Shown here: positions 53,272 to 61,327 of the stretch, piece after piece
Position numbering within the stretch: position 1 is the stretch's first letter
How the letters are laid out: the number at the start of each line of letters is the position of its first letter
Assembly: GCF_027604915.1 (NCBI RefSeq)
Contig: NZ_JAJAQC010000016.1
Span: 1-64,000 of the forward strand
Direction of reading: 5' to 3'
Length of the DNA stretch: 64,000 nt
From: Streptomonospora mangrovi
GTDB lineage: Bacteria > Actinomycetota > Actinomycetes > Streptosporangiales > Streptosporangiaceae
Program-made: the position numbers and the translations under genes
The notes under the pieces: model-generated
Told to the model about the DNA's origin: nothing
The model's database searches: none
What the model saw: only the letters and a program-made list of their open reading frames with translations

Positions 53272-53772
53272 TCAGAGGGAGCGGGCCAGCCGGTTCAGCG
53301 CCGCGCTCGTGGAGCGGCCTTCGGTCAGGGGCAGCACCCACGCGTCGGCCCCCAGCGCCTCGGCGCCCCGCCGCTTCTCCTCGGTGTAGGGGTCGCCCGT
53401 GGTGAAGGCCAGCGCCGCCATGCCCAGCGGGCGCAGCAGGTCGGCGTAGGAGTCCCAGTCGGCGACCTCGGCCGGCCCGGAGATGATGAAGACGCCGTCG
53501 ACGCACCGAAGGGCCGCCAGCATCTCGGCGCGCTCCTCGGCCGGGTTCACCGGGCGGGTCGGCCCCTTCCAGCCGCTCACGCGGGCGTCGTCCTCGACGC
53601 CCACGACCAGGGGGGCGTGGCGGCCGCGCACGTCGGAGAGGAAGCGCACGTGGCCGACGTGGAGGACGTCGAAGGCCCCGGTGACCACCACGGGGGCGGC
53701 CGGGGACTCGGGCCGCGCGTACCAGCGCATCGTCAGAGGTGGCAGGTGCAGCGGATCAGGACTCGTCATCAC
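53272..53772 (-). CDS. cytidylyltransferase-like nucleotidyltransferase
   Basis: A 166-aa single-domain enzyme of the HIGH superfamily. VTGAFDVLHVGHVRFL contains the HxGH nucleotide-binding motif and GRSTSALNR-like residues (GRSTSAALNRLARSL) at the C terminus form the second motif. It resembles glycerol-3-phosphate cytidylyltransferase and the RfaE adenylyltransferase domain. The acceptor is not predictable and no pathway partners are near. Two adjacent ATG codons open the frame. Confidence 0.85.
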   Translation of the reverse strand: MMTSPDPLHLPPLTMRWYARPESPAAPVVVTGAFDVLHVGHVRFLSDVRGRHAPLVVGVEDDARVSGWKGPTRPVNPAEERAEMLAALRCVDGVFIISGPAEVADWDSYADLLRPLGMAALAFTTGDPYTEEKRRGAEALGADAWVLPLTEGRSTSAALNRLARSL

Positions 53773-53875
53773 TCACCTTCACAACCGGCCCGCGTCGCTC
53801 GGTCGGCCGCCGTCCGGCCGCACGCACAACATATCCGCCGGGCTCGACCGTTCCGCAGCGCACGCCGTGTCGTTC

Positions 53876-53920
53876 AACACATTCCGTATTGAACAAACCG
53901 TTTGCAATGAATCGTTCAAC
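53876..53920. promoter_or_regulatory. GTTCAA/TTGAAC repeats in the divergent promoter region
   Basis: GTTCAA (about 53874) and TTGAAC (about 53889) form an inverted repeat 11 bp apart, and GTTCAAC recurs at about 53913. The region is AT-rich. These may be binding sites of the HTH protein encoded just downstream. Confidence 0.4.
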
Positions 53921-53936
53921 GACGCACACTGTCCTC

Positions 53937-54407
53937 ATGCCCGAGAACCAGCAGCCCTCGCCCGAGGGCCACCAGGCCCGCCCCACCGGCCCCGACGACC
54001 CCTTCACCCCGCCCGACCCCGACACCGCGCGGCGGCACCGGGAGTACGCCGCCCTGCACCGCATCACCGAGCGCCACGCGGCCGGCGACGCCCGCCGCCG
54101 CTGGGACGAGGGCGGCCTGTTCCTGGAGCCCTTCGACGCCGTCCGCCGCGTCCACGACCTCGCCGCCGGCTCGGCCCTGCCCGAACCCGGCGAACCCCCG
54201 CTCGACACCGCCGACATCAGTGCCGCGCTCACCCTCACCCCGCGCATGCGCGCCGACATCGACGCCCTGGAGTCGGGCCTGCTGGCCATGGCCCGCGGCC
54301 GCGAGATGACCTGGCAGGAAATCGCCTTCGGCCTCGGCCTGGGCACCCCCCAGGCCGCCCGCCAACGCCACGAACGCCTCAGCACCCGCACCCCGTCCGC
54401 GGAGTGA
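53937..54407 (+). CDS. small helix-turn-helix-like protein (156 aa)
   Basis: The N-terminal 40 residues are Pro/Asp-rich. The middle is helical (RRRWDEGGLFLEPFDAVRRVHDLAAG). The C-terminal MTWQEIAFGLGLGTPQAARQRHERL looks like a sigma-factor region 4 or winged-helix DNA-binding segment. ATG 53937 is chosen because codon bias starts there; ATG 53907 would add 10 residues with atypical codons. No ribosome site is visible. It is the last chromosomal gene before the integrated element. Confidence 0.7.
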   Translation: MPENQQPSPEGHQARPTGPDDPFTPPDPDTARRHREYAALHRITERHAAGDARRRWDEGGLFLEPFDAVRRVHDLAAGSALPEPGEPPLDTADISAALTLTPRMRADIDALESGLLAMARGREMTWQEIAFGLGLGTPQAARQRHERLSTRTPSAE

Positions 54408-54602
54408 CGGCGGCGCCCCCAAAGCGAGAAAGCCCCCGTCGAGGAGGCCCAGCGGCAGACGGCCGAGGCGCGCACCCACCGCCGCAGGGGTCACGGAAGG
54501 ATGACGGATTCCGGACCCTCCACCCACCCCTCGGCGCGCGGTCGGGCGGCGGTGGTGGGGGCAGTCCGAAGGGGAGGCCACAAGAAAGGAAGCCCAAAGC
54601 GA

Positions 54603-54640
54603 AAGGGCCGGGGCCGGTTCACACCGGCCGCCCGGCCCTT
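54603..54640 (-). terminator. stranded original terminator of tRNA-Gly
   Basis: AAGGGCCG (54603-54610) pairs with CGGCCCTT (54633-54640), with GGCCGGT/ACCGGCC inside. It sits immediately beyond the left copy of the tRNA 3' end, where the tRNA-Gly terminator should have been before the insertion. Confidence 0.55.
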
Positions 54641-54644
54641 CGTG

Positions 54645-54692
54645 CTGTGGAGCGGGCGACGGGAATCGAACCCGCACGGCCAGCTTGGAAGG
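54645..54692. repeat. left attachment repeat (48 bp)
   Basis: Identical over 48 bp to 62816-62863. It is the displaced 3' half of the tRNA-Gly gene (starting CTGTGGAGCGGG, ending CAGCTTGGAAGG). The sequence diverges at once on both sides. Confidence 0.9.
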
Positions 54693-54793
54693 TCGCGCGT
54701 GGCGTAGCGGTCTTTGCCAAGCTCTTCTCACCTGCGACGGAAGCACCCACGGCGGACGCTGTTGCCCGTGGCTTCCTTTCGATCACCGTCCTG

Positions 54794-54813
54794 TGTGGCA
54801 CGAGTGTGGCACG
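54794..54813 (+). repeat. left arm-type integrase site pair
   Basis: Two copies of TGTGGCACG separated by AG (54794-54802, 54805-54813), matching a pair with the same spacing at the right end. Confidence 0.6.
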
Positions 54814-54909
54814 TCCTGACGATGCGGCGAGAGGGTGGCGGGGGTCGGAGTCGGCCTCAGTCTGAAAGGGCTTCCTTGGCCACTACACGGCCACCCGAGG
54901 GGTGAGAAA

Positions 54910-54997
54910 CCACGGTCCCGGTCCGAGGCGCTTGGTCGCGCCGGGGCCGGCACCCCAGACAGTGAGGGTCGCGCGACCAAGTGCCTCGGGACCGTGG
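54910..54997. repeat. 88-nt imperfect hairpin, candidate replication or transfer origin
   Basis: CCACGGTCCCG (54910-54920) pairs with CGGGACCGTGG (54987-54997). After a 4-nt bulge GAGGCGCTTGGTCGCGC (54925-54941) pairs with GCGCGACCAAGTGCCTC (54971-54987) with one wobble. The 29-nt loop includes GGGGCCGGCACCCC. No gene ends nearby on either strand, so a terminator role is unlikely. Confidence 0.5.
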
Positions 54998-55186
54998 GCG
55001 CCAGGAACCACAGCCGGTTCGCCTGGAGAGGCTTCGGCGCTTCGTATCGGATCGTCCCGGCGACGGCGCGACCCACAGCCGACGGACGGCCTCAAGGCGA
55101 CGGACGCTTCCGCGGCCCCGGCGGCCGACCGCGCGCTCGGGACCGGGCGGCAGCCCGCAGCCCGAGCGGCGGGCGGCACGCCGGGA

Positions 55187-55209
55187 GCGACGGCGCGAAG
55201 CGCCGTCGC
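55187..55209 (-). terminator. hairpin terminator of the HATPase gene
   Basis: GCGACGGCGC (55187-55196) and GCGCCGTCGC (55200-55209) pair perfectly around GAA, 32 nt beyond the minus-strand stop. Confidence 0.65.
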
Positions 55210-55240
55210 CTTGATCCCATACAGCCCAATTCGGCAATGC

Positions 55241-55657
55241 CTAGTGGCAGCGCACGACTCCCCATGTCATCCGTTCGGCCGGGCCGCCTTGGCTTCCCCA
55301 GCTCTCGGTGAGACGGTCGACCAAGTGCAGGCCGCGCCCCCTCTCCGTGTCGAGTGGTGGCGCGGCGATGTAGGGCACGTGGGAGGCGCTGCCCGCGTCA
55401 TGGACGGTGATGAGCGCGCCCTCGGCGGTGTGCTCCAGCATGACGAGGAAGCCGGTTGTCCAGTTGCCGGACTCGGTGTGCTGGAGGGCGTTGCTGGCAA
55501 GCTCGCTCGCAACGAGGATGGCCGCGTCCGGCTCGGCGCAGTACTGGAGGCGGTTGGCGACGAACCGGCGGACATCGCCGACGGACGAAGGGTGACCGGG
55601 GAACCAGCGGAGGGCCGCCACCTGTCCTCGATTAGGGCCGTTCGGGTGCAGAGACAT
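55241..55657 (-). CDS. RsbW/SpoIIAB-like ATP-binding protein (HATPase_c_2)
   Basis: A 138-aa GHKL ATPase domain. The N box is ILVASELASNALQHT and the G1 box is LITVHDAGS, with a G2-like RGRGLHLVDRLTESWG. Such proteins act as anti-sigma factor kinases or regulatory partners and are abundant in filamentous actinomycetes, often beside XRE regulators as here. The ATG at 55657 has GAGGTGAG upstream; the GTG at 55666 is an alternative. It is divergent from the monooxygenase gene across an operator-rich 156-bp region. Confidence 0.85.
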   Translation of the reverse strand: MSLHPNGPNRGQVAALRWFPGHPSSVGDVRRFVANRLQYCAEPDAAILVASELASNALQHTESGNWTTGFLVMLEHTAEGALITVHDAGSASHVPYIAAPPLDTERGRGLHLVDRLTESWGSQGGPAERMTWGVVRCH

Positions 55658-55710
55658 AGGGCTCACCTCGGTGAGATCAACAGCTCACGAGACACTGAGC
55701 TGCATGTCTA

Positions 55711-55734
55711 GTACTATTAGTACGGCTACCGTAC
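55711..55734. promoter_or_regulatory. overlapping palindromes GTACTATTAGTAC and GTACGG-CTA-CCGTAC
   Basis: Two perfect palindromes (55711-55723 and 55720-55734) share a GTAC and lie between the divergent HATPase and monooxygenase-regulator genes, in an AT-rich promoter region. The first has a counterpart at 57319-57331. Confidence 0.6.
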
Positions 55735-55813
55735 ATTAGGTGTCTGGTACTTGCACTACGTTCGCAAGACAATTAGTGCGACAAGTGATGTCGAAGTGAG
55801 TTGAGGAGTCCCC

Positions 55814-56122
55814 ATGTTCGGACTTGCCGTGCGATTCACGCTCAAGGACGAGGACAGCGCTTCGGGCTTTGATGTCCTGGTGGGGGAGACGCTGCCCCAC
55901 ATCCGCGAGAGTGAGCCGGGCACGCTCGTCTACGCCGTTCACCAGGTCGAAGGCAAGCCGCTGGAGCGGTACTTCTACGAGCTGTACCGCGACCCCGCCG
56001 CGTTCGACGAGCACGAGGAACAGCCCCACGTCAAGCGGTTCCTTGAGGCGCGCGGTGCGTTCCTCGACTCCGTCGAGGTCGACTTCCTTTCACTCCAGGG
56101 GGCAAAGGGGGTCGCAGGGTGA
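55814..56122 (+). CDS. antibiotic-biosynthesis-monooxygenase (ABM) domain protein
   Basis: A 102-aa single ferredoxin-like fold domain: MFGLAVRFTLKDEDSASGFD, GTLVYAVHQVEGKPLERYFYELYRDPAAFDEHEEQPHVKRFL, matching YgiN/ABM quinol monooxygenases (PGTLVYAVH, YELY, H-E region). Its role on the element is unclear; it may handle quinones or be a ligand-sensing partner. TTGAGGAG precedes the ATG. Its stop overlaps the regulator's GTG by 4 nt, so the two are co-translated. Confidence 0.85.
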   Translation: MFGLAVRFTLKDEDSASGFDVLVGETLPHIRESEPGTLVYAVHQVEGKPLERYFYELYRDPAAFDEHEEQPHVKRFLEARGAFLDSVEVDFLSLQGAKGVAG

Positions 56123-57327
56123 GCAATGACTACCAAAAGGCTCTAGGCCGAAAAATCGCGCAGCACAGAAAGCGGCGCGGCCTCTCACAGCGCGAATTCG
56201 CCCGTCTGGTCGAGCGCTCGGAAGCCTGGGTCTCGCAGGTGGAGCGTGGCGTTCGCCGGATTGATCGCATGTCGGTCCTGGAGACTGTCGCCGATGCGCT
56301 GGAGGTCCCGCTTTCGGAGCTGGCCGCCGAAGCGCCCATTGTCGCCTCGGCCGCCGAGGAGGCGCCCGGCAGCAGTCGCCTTCGGTTGGTCCTGAGTCGG
56401 GCGCATGCGCTGACGGCGATGCTCAGCGCCGGGGGCGAACCGCCGGATGTCGACGCGCTGGGCCGCAAGGTCGAGCACGTGTGGGAGTTGACCCATACCA
56501 GCCGCTACCTGGACCTGACGGAAGCGCTCGAGCCGCTGATTCCCGAGTTGGAGGCGGCGGCGCGCTCGGTGCCCAACGGACAGCGGGTTCCGCTGTTCCG
56601 CCTGCTCAACAGCGCCTATCAGGCGTGCTCTTCGGCGTTGACCAAGCTCGGGGAGTACGAGGCGGCCTGGATCGCGGCCGATCGGTCGATCACGGCGGCC
56701 GAACGCGCCGATGATCCGCTGTTGATGGCCGCCGGTGAGTTCCGGTTGTGCCTGACGTTCCAGGGTGCGGGCTACTACGAACAGGTCGAGGCGACCGCCG
56801 GCACGTCCTGTGAGGCGCTGTCGCGTCTGGCCGACAAGGGCGACCCCGAAGCCATGTCCCTGTTTGGCGCCCTCACTCTGCAACGGGCGGTTGCCGCAGC
56901 TCGGCGCAACGACGCCACGGCCGCCTATCGCAACGTGGCCCATGCGCGCTCGGTGGCGGACCGCCTGGGCGGTGACCGCAACGACTACAACACCGAGTTC
57001 GGGCCGACCAACGTGTCCCTCCACGAGGTCGCCGTGGCCGTGGAACTGGGAGATGCCGGGGTGGCGCTGCGGGCGGCCGAAGGTGTCGACGCGTCCGGCC
57101 TTTCGCCTGAGCGGCAGGGGCGCTTCCTCATCGATGTCGCGCGGGCTCACCTTCAGCGGCGCAACGCCGACAGGGCGGTCTCGACGCTGGAGAAGGCGGA
57201 GGCGATCACGCCTGAGCAGGTGCGCACTCACCCGCTGGTGCGCCAGGCGCTCGGAGACCTTCTGACCATTCAGGACCCTGCCGGACCGGCTCTCCAGGGG
57301 CTGGCGAGGAGGGCGGGCGTACTTTGA
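56119..57327 (+). CDS. XRE-type regulator with TPR-like C-terminal domain
   Basis: A 402-aa protein. Residues 10-65 form a Cro/CI helix-turn-helix (LGRKIAQHRKRRGLSQREFARLVERSEAWVSQVERG). The rest is alpha-helical repeats like TPRs (YEAAWIAADRSITAAERADD, NADRAVSTLEKAEAI), a sensor layout similar to peptide- or ligand-responsive regulators. It is probably the main switch of the element. The palindromes at 55711-55734 and 57319-57353 flank its operon and the pra-like promoter and are its likely operators. Confidence 0.88.
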   Translation: MSNDYQKALGRKIAQHRKRRGLSQREFARLVERSEAWVSQVERGVRRIDRMSVLETVADALEVPLSELAAEAPIVASAAEEAPGSSRLRLVLSRAHALTAMLSAGGEPPDVDALGRKVEHVWELTHTSRYLDLTEALEPLIPELEAAARSVPNGQRVPLFRLLNSAYQACSSALTKLGEYEAAWIAADRSITAAERADDPLLMAAGEFRLCLTFQGAGYYEQVEATAGTSCEALSRLADKGDPEAMSLFGALTLQRAVAAARRNDATAAYRNVAHARSVADRLGGDRNDYNTEFGPTNVSLHEVAVAVELGDAGVALRAAEGVDASGLSPERQGRFLIDVARAHLQRRNADRAVSTLEKAEAITPEQVRTHPLVRQALGDLLTIQDPAGPALQGLARRAGVL

Positions 57328-57353
57328 GTACGAACTAGTACTACAACTACTAG
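57319..57353. promoter_or_regulatory. palindromes GTACT-TTG-AGTAC and CTAGTA-CTACAAC-TACTAG
   Basis: Two inverted repeats (57319-57331, overlapping the regulator's stop codon; 57335-57353) lie in the promoter region of the pra-like gene. The first has the same 13-bp GTACT-N3-AGTAC form as the site at 55711-55723. A GTACGG half-site follows at 57366. Confidence 0.6.
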
Positions 57354-57477
57354 ACAGAATTAAAAGTACGGGTTAGCGTGTGGGCTATCGCCGATGACCT
57401 TCCAACCCTGGAAGCGGCGACGGCCCACACGCTTTCGTATGTCCGGCCCGGTCACCGGGCCGTAGAGAGGTCCAACC

Positions 57478-57894
57478 ATGGCGATTCAGGGTGCGCTGCC
57501 GATCGAGTTCGGGACGGTGTTCCCCTACGGCGCCTTCGCGCTGGGCGTCGAAGCGCTGATCGACTTTGAGACCAAGCGCCCGCAGCTGGACAAGGCCACG
57601 GGGCTGCCGCTGTGGGCGGTGGACGTGATCGACGCCGACCCGGACGCGCGGGGCAAGGCCAAGTCGGTGAAGGTCAAGCTCGCCGCCGAGCACTGCCCGA
57701 CCCTGCCCGACGAGGTGCCCGGCCTGCCGTTCCGCCCGATCGAGTTCGAGGCCATGTCGGTCGTCCCCTACGTGGACGAGTCCGGCCGCCGTCCTCGGGT
57801 GGCCTACTCGCTGCGGGCGCGGGGCGTGAAGACCCCCAGTACTCCGGCCTCGCGCAAGTCCCCGGCGGCTGCGGCGGCCAAGGACGCCGCCTAA
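57478..57894 (+). CDS. pra: Pra-like activator of replication, integration and excision
   Basis: A 138-aa protein beginning MAIQGALPIEFGTVFPYGAF and containing LPDEVPGLPFRPIEFEAMSVVPYVDESG. It resembles the proteins annotated as plasmid replication, integration and excision activator on Streptomyces AICEs; in pSAM2 Pra turns on the rep-xis-int operon. The assignment rests on recalled family sequence and on position at the head of the transfer-replication genes. The C-terminal 25 residues are an Ala/Ser/Pro tail. Confidence 0.75.
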   Translation: MAIQGALPIEFGTVFPYGAFALGVEALIDFETKRPQLDKATGLPLWAVDVIDADPDARGKAKSVKVKLAAEHCPTLPDEVPGLPFRPIEFEAMSVVPYVDESGRRPRVAYSLRARGVKTPSTPASRKSPAAAAAKDAA

Positions 57895-58008
57895 CCAGCC
57901 GCTGAACCCAAGCGGGGCGGCCGTTGGTGTTGGCGCACCCGGCCGCCCCTTCAACCCCTCTGATCCGCGACTTCCCAATCACGTGATGGCAGAAGAGGTG
58001 TCTTCAGT

Positions 58009-58239
58009 ATGTCCGACCGAACCGCGCGGGTGAGTCCGCGTGAGATCGCCGACTTCCTGGCCGCTCTGCGCTCCCGCTCTGCTGGTGACGGTGCGGCGCT
58101 GCTGGCCTGGAAGTCCTCCCTGCTTGACCGCATCGCCCAGTCCACGGCCGATCCGGGGACGCACGCGGTTGCTGAGGCGGCGCGCGCCGAACTGGCCGCC
58201 GCCCGCTCCAGCGACGATGTTGAGGCGGGTGGTCTCTGA
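58009..58239 (+). CDS. small AICE protein (76 aa)
   Basis: It starts MSDRTARVSPREIADFLAAL and consists of amphipathic helices ending in SSDDVEAGGL. GAGGTG lies about 11 nt upstream and its stop shares a base with the start of tra (TGATG). I do not recognise a domain. The position just before tra suggests an accessory role in transfer. Confidence 0.75.
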   Translation: MSDRTARVSPREIADFLAALRSRSAGDGAALLAWKSSLLDRIAQSTADPGTHAVAEAARAELAAARSSDDVEAGGL

Positions 58240-59651
58240 TGCTGGGCCGCAAGAGCGCCGGTGCCGCGCAGGTGCAGCCGACCGCGCCCGTCCCGGCGCA
58301 GAGCTTCCGCTTTGCCACCCCGGTCGTCCAGACGCCGGGGGTGTTCATCCTGGCCGGGTGGATGTGGCGCCTGGTGCGCTTCCTTCTCGTCCTACCGTTC
58401 CGGTTCCCGGTGGCGGTGGGGACTGTGGCCGTCTCGGTGGCCCTGTGGTACTTCACCGGCTGGCTCGGGCTCGCCGTCGCCTGGTCGATCGCTGATGCGG
58501 TGCTGCTGGTGTGGTGGCGGCGGTGGCCGCGCTCGTTTCGCGACCGGGTGGCGCTGCGGGTGCTGGCCGGGTGGCGGTGGGCGTGGATCTACCAGCGGCA
58601 CTGGCAACCCGTCCTGGTGGTCGCCGGTCTGGCCGAGTCCTACCTTGAGCGCCAGTACCTTCCCCGCATCCGGGGTGTGACGTGCTCGGCGTGGGCCGAC
58701 CGGGTGCGGGTGCGGATCGTGGCCGGCACGTCCCCGGCCGACTTCCAGAAACGCGTGACCGAGCTGGCCCACGGGTTCGGCGCCCCCTCCTGCCGGGTCG
58801 AAGTGCGCGGACCCAGGGATGTGGTGCTGGAGTTCCCGCGCTATGACACCCTCGCCGACCCCATCGACGCACTCCCGATCCCCGAGGAACCGGACCTGGC
58901 GGCCCTGCCCGTGGGGGTGTGTGAAGACGGCGAGGTGTGGACGCTCCGCCTCCACGGAACCCACGTCCTGACGGTGGGCGTCACCGGGGCGGGCAAAGGG
59001 TCGGTGCTGTGGTCGGCCATCCGGGCGATGTCCTCGGCCATCACCGCCGGTATCGCCGAGGTGTGGGCGATCGACCCCAAGCGCATGGAGCTGTCATACG
59101 GCCGGGCGCTGTTCGCCCGCTACGCCGACGACGGCGAATCCGCGGTGGCCCTCCTGGAAGCGGCGGTGGCCGCGATGCAGGAGCGGGCCGAGCGCTACGC
59201 CGGACGTCAACGCATCCACACCCCCACCACGCGCGACCCGTTCACCGTGATCGTCCTGGACGAGGTGGCGTTCCTGACCGCCTACCACCCCGACCGCGAC
59301 ATCCGCCGCCGCGCCGAGAACGCCATCGCGACGTTGACCAGCCAGGGCCGGTCGGTGGGGTTCTGCGTCCTGGCCGCGCTCCAAGACCCCCGCAAAGAAG
59401 TCCTCAACCTGCGCAACCTCTTCCCCGACAAGATCGCCCTCCGGTTGGACGAGGCAAGCCAGGTGGACATGGTGCTCGGGGAGGGAGCCCGGGACCGGGG
59501 CGCCAACGCCCACCTCATCGACCCCGAGCTTCCCGGGGTGGGGTTTGTGAAGCTGGAGGGCTCCCCGGTCCCCGTCCGTGTGCGGGCCGCGTTCGTCTCC
59601 GATGCCGACATCGACCACACGACTGCTACGGCAGCTGGAACGGGGGAGTGA
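58239..59651 (+). CDS. traSA: FtsK/SpoIIIE-like DNA translocase Tra
   Basis: A 470-aa septal-translocase type transfer protein. Two to three membrane segments lie near residues 45-125 (FPVAVGTVAVSVALWYFTGW). The motor has Walker A VTGAGKGS near residue 250 and Walker B FTVIVLDEVAFL near 345, followed by LTSQGRSVGFCVLAALQDP. In AICEs such proteins form hexamers that move double-stranded plasmid DNA to the recipient. The last residues (DHTTATAAGTGE) form a short tail instead of a clear winged-helix gamma domain. ATG overlaps the preceding stop and the stop overlaps rep. Confidence 0.9.
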   Translation: MLGRKSAGAAQVQPTAPVPAQSFRFATPVVQTPGVFILAGWMWRLVRFLLVLPFRFPVAVGTVAVSVALWYFTGWLGLAVAWSIADAVLLVWWRRWPRSFRDRVALRVLAGWRWAWIYQRHWQPVLVVAGLAESYLERQYLPRIRGVTCSAWADRVRVRIVAGTSPADFQKRVTELAHGFGAPSCRVEVRGPRDVVLEFPRYDTLADPIDALPIPEEPDLAALPVGVCEDGEVWTLRLHGTHVLTVGVTGAGKGSVLWSAIRAMSSAITAGIAEVWAIDPKRMELSYGRALFARYADDGESAVALLEAAVAAMQERAERYAGRQRIHTPTTRDPFTVIVLDEVAFLTAYHPDRDIRRRAENAIATLTSQGRSVGFCVLAALQDPRKEVLNLRNLFPDKIALRLDEASQVDMVLGEGARDRGANAHLIDPELPGVGFVKLEGSPVPVRVRAAFVSDADIDHTTATAAGTGE

Positions 59652-61327
59652 TGCCCACCCCGACCGGTAAGAGCACGCGGGCCGAGCGCCTCGCCCAACC
59701 CCTGGCGCGTGAGGTCGCCGAGACCATCGCGGCGGAGAAGGGGGTGTGCATCCGGCCGGTGGCGCTGCGCCGCACTGACATCGTCACCGGGCGGACCGAG
59801 ATCATCGATGTGCCCTGTGGGGCCACGCTGGAGTCGTGGTGCCCGGCGTGTGCCCGCCGGAAGCGCTCGATCCGCCGCACTCAGTGCGAGGAGGGCTGGC
59901 ACCTCACCGAAGACCCGGTTGTGGTTCCCGATCCCGCGAGCCAGATGCAACGGGCCTGGGTCGAACGCCGGGCGATGGTCACCGCCGAGCGCGACCGCCT
60001 GGTGCAAGCCGGTCAAGCGTCCCCCGATGAGGTGGCGGCGCTGGATGCGGCCATCGCCGACCTGGACGCCGAGATCACCGCCTCCGGCCTGCGGGGGTCG
60101 GTCACCCGGAACACCTCGCCCTCGGGGCGGTCCCGGCGGGTGCGCTCCACCAGACGCCGCCAGGACACACCCGACCTGCCCAAGAGGCAGAAGGCGCCCA
60201 CCACCGTGGGCCGGACCTTCGAGGACCCGGCCACGGGCAAGACGTTCCGGCCGTCGCTGTTCATCACTCTGACCTGCGACACCTACGGCCGCGTGCGCTC
60301 GGACGGTACCCCGGTCGATCCCTCGACGTATGACTACCGGCGTGCCGCGCGCGACGCGCTGCACTTCTCCAAGCTCATCGACCGCTTCGTGCAGAACCTC
60401 CGCCGGGTGGCGGGCTTCGACGTCCAGTACTTCGCCACGGTGGAGCCGCAACGGCGCCTGGCGCCTCACCTGCACATGGCCACGCGCGGCACGATTCCGC
60501 GCGCGGAGCTGCGCCAGATCGCCGCCGCCACCTCCCACCAGGTCTGGTGGCCCCCGGCCGACACCGTGGCCTACGACGGCGCGAACCTGCCCGTCTGGGA
60601 CGAAGACGCCACCACCTACGTCGATCCCCGCACGGGGGAGGTGCTGCCCACCTGGGATGAGGCGCTGGACGCCCTCGACGCCGACCCCCACGCCAAGCCG
60701 ATGCACGTGGTCCGCTTCGGGCCGCAGGTGGATGCCAAAGGCGTCCTGGCGGGGTCTCCCGATGCCGACCGGTGCGTGCGCTACCTGGCGAAGTACCTGA
60801 CCAAGGACATCGCCGAATGCCACGCCGTGGAGACCGACGCCCAAGCCCGCCACGTGGAGCGGCTCGTTGAGGCCCTGCGGTTCGAGCCGTGCTCGCCCCG
60901 CTGCGCCAACTGGCTGCGCTACGGCGTCCAGCCCGACAACCCCAAGCCGGGGATGGTGCCGGGGTTCTGCCGGTCCAAGGCGCATCGCCGTGAACACCTG
61001 GGCTACGCCGGGCGCCGCGTCCTGGTCTCGCGCAAGTGGTCCGGAAAAACGATGGCGGACCATAAGGCCGACCGCCTGACCTGGGTTCTCAACGCGCTGG
61101 GCGCCCGACCCGGCGATGAGGGCCTGGACCACGACGCCCAGCAACCCCCGGCGCTGGCGTCGGTGGCCTCCGGCAACCACGCCTGGGAGCTGGCACGCCC
61201 CACTGACCCCGACGTTCCCCCGCGTGAACACCGCCTGCTGCGCGCGGTCGGCGAAGCCCTCAAACGCCGCGCCCAACTCGACGCGGCACGGCACGGCAGT
61301 CTTTCGGCAACTGAGAGGGCAGCGTGA
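59651..61327 (+). CDS. repSA: RepSA-type rolling-circle replication initiator (HUH)
   Basis: A 558-aa Rep. An N-terminal zinc-binding region (CPACARRKRSIRRTQCEEGW) is followed by the HUH nuclease with metal-binding His273-x-His275 in RRLAPHLHMATRG and candidate catalytic tyrosines 378 and 382 in CVRYLAKYLTKD. A charged linker lies near residues 110-180. It should nick the element's origin for rolling-circle replication after excision. The ATG shares a base with the tra stop; the xis ATG overlaps its stop by 4 nt. Confidence 0.9.
   Translation: MPTPTGKSTRAERLAQPLAREVAETIAAEKGVCIRPVALRRTDIVTGRTEIIDVPCGATLESWCPACARRKRSIRRTQCEEGWHLTEDPVVVPDPASQMQRAWVERRAMVTAERDRLVQAGQASPDEVAALDAAIADLDAEITASGLRGSVTRNTSPSGRSRRVRSTRRRQDTPDLPKRQKAPTTVGRTFEDPATGKTFRPSLFITLTCDTYGRVRSDGTPVDPSTYDYRRAARDALHFSKLIDRFVQNLRRVAGFDVQYFATVEPQRRLAPHLHMATRGTIPRAELRQIAAATSHQVWWPPADTVAYDGANLPVWDEDATTYVDPRTGEVLPTWDEALDALDADPHAKPMHVVRFGPQVDAKGVLAGSPDADRCVRYLAKYLTKDIAECHAVETDAQARHVERLVEALRFEPCSPRCANWLRYGVQPDNPKPGMVPGFCRSKAHRREHLGYAGRRVLVSRKWSGKTMADHKADRLTWVLNALGARPGDEGLDHDAQQPPALASVASGNHAWELARPTDPDVPPREHRLLRAVGEALKRRAQLDAARHGSLSATERAA

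Larger units (their letters stand above)
54408..54692. other. chromosomal flank left of the element
   Basis: No gene. It contains the hairpin at 54603-54640 and the left 48-bp repeat. Before integration this DNA lay directly downstream of tRNA-Gly. Confidence 0.6.
54693..55240. other. 548-bp non-coding left end of the element
   Basis: No gene is seen. It carries the paired TGTGGCACG repeats (54794-54813), the 88-nt hairpin (54910-54997) and the hairpin at 55187-55209. It is a good place for replication or transfer signals. Confidence 0.55.

Noticed and set aside
54645-54720. second tRNA-Gly gene
   Set aside because: Only the 3' half (48 bp) is present; the D arm and acceptor 5' strand are missing. 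It is the displaced attachment repeat.
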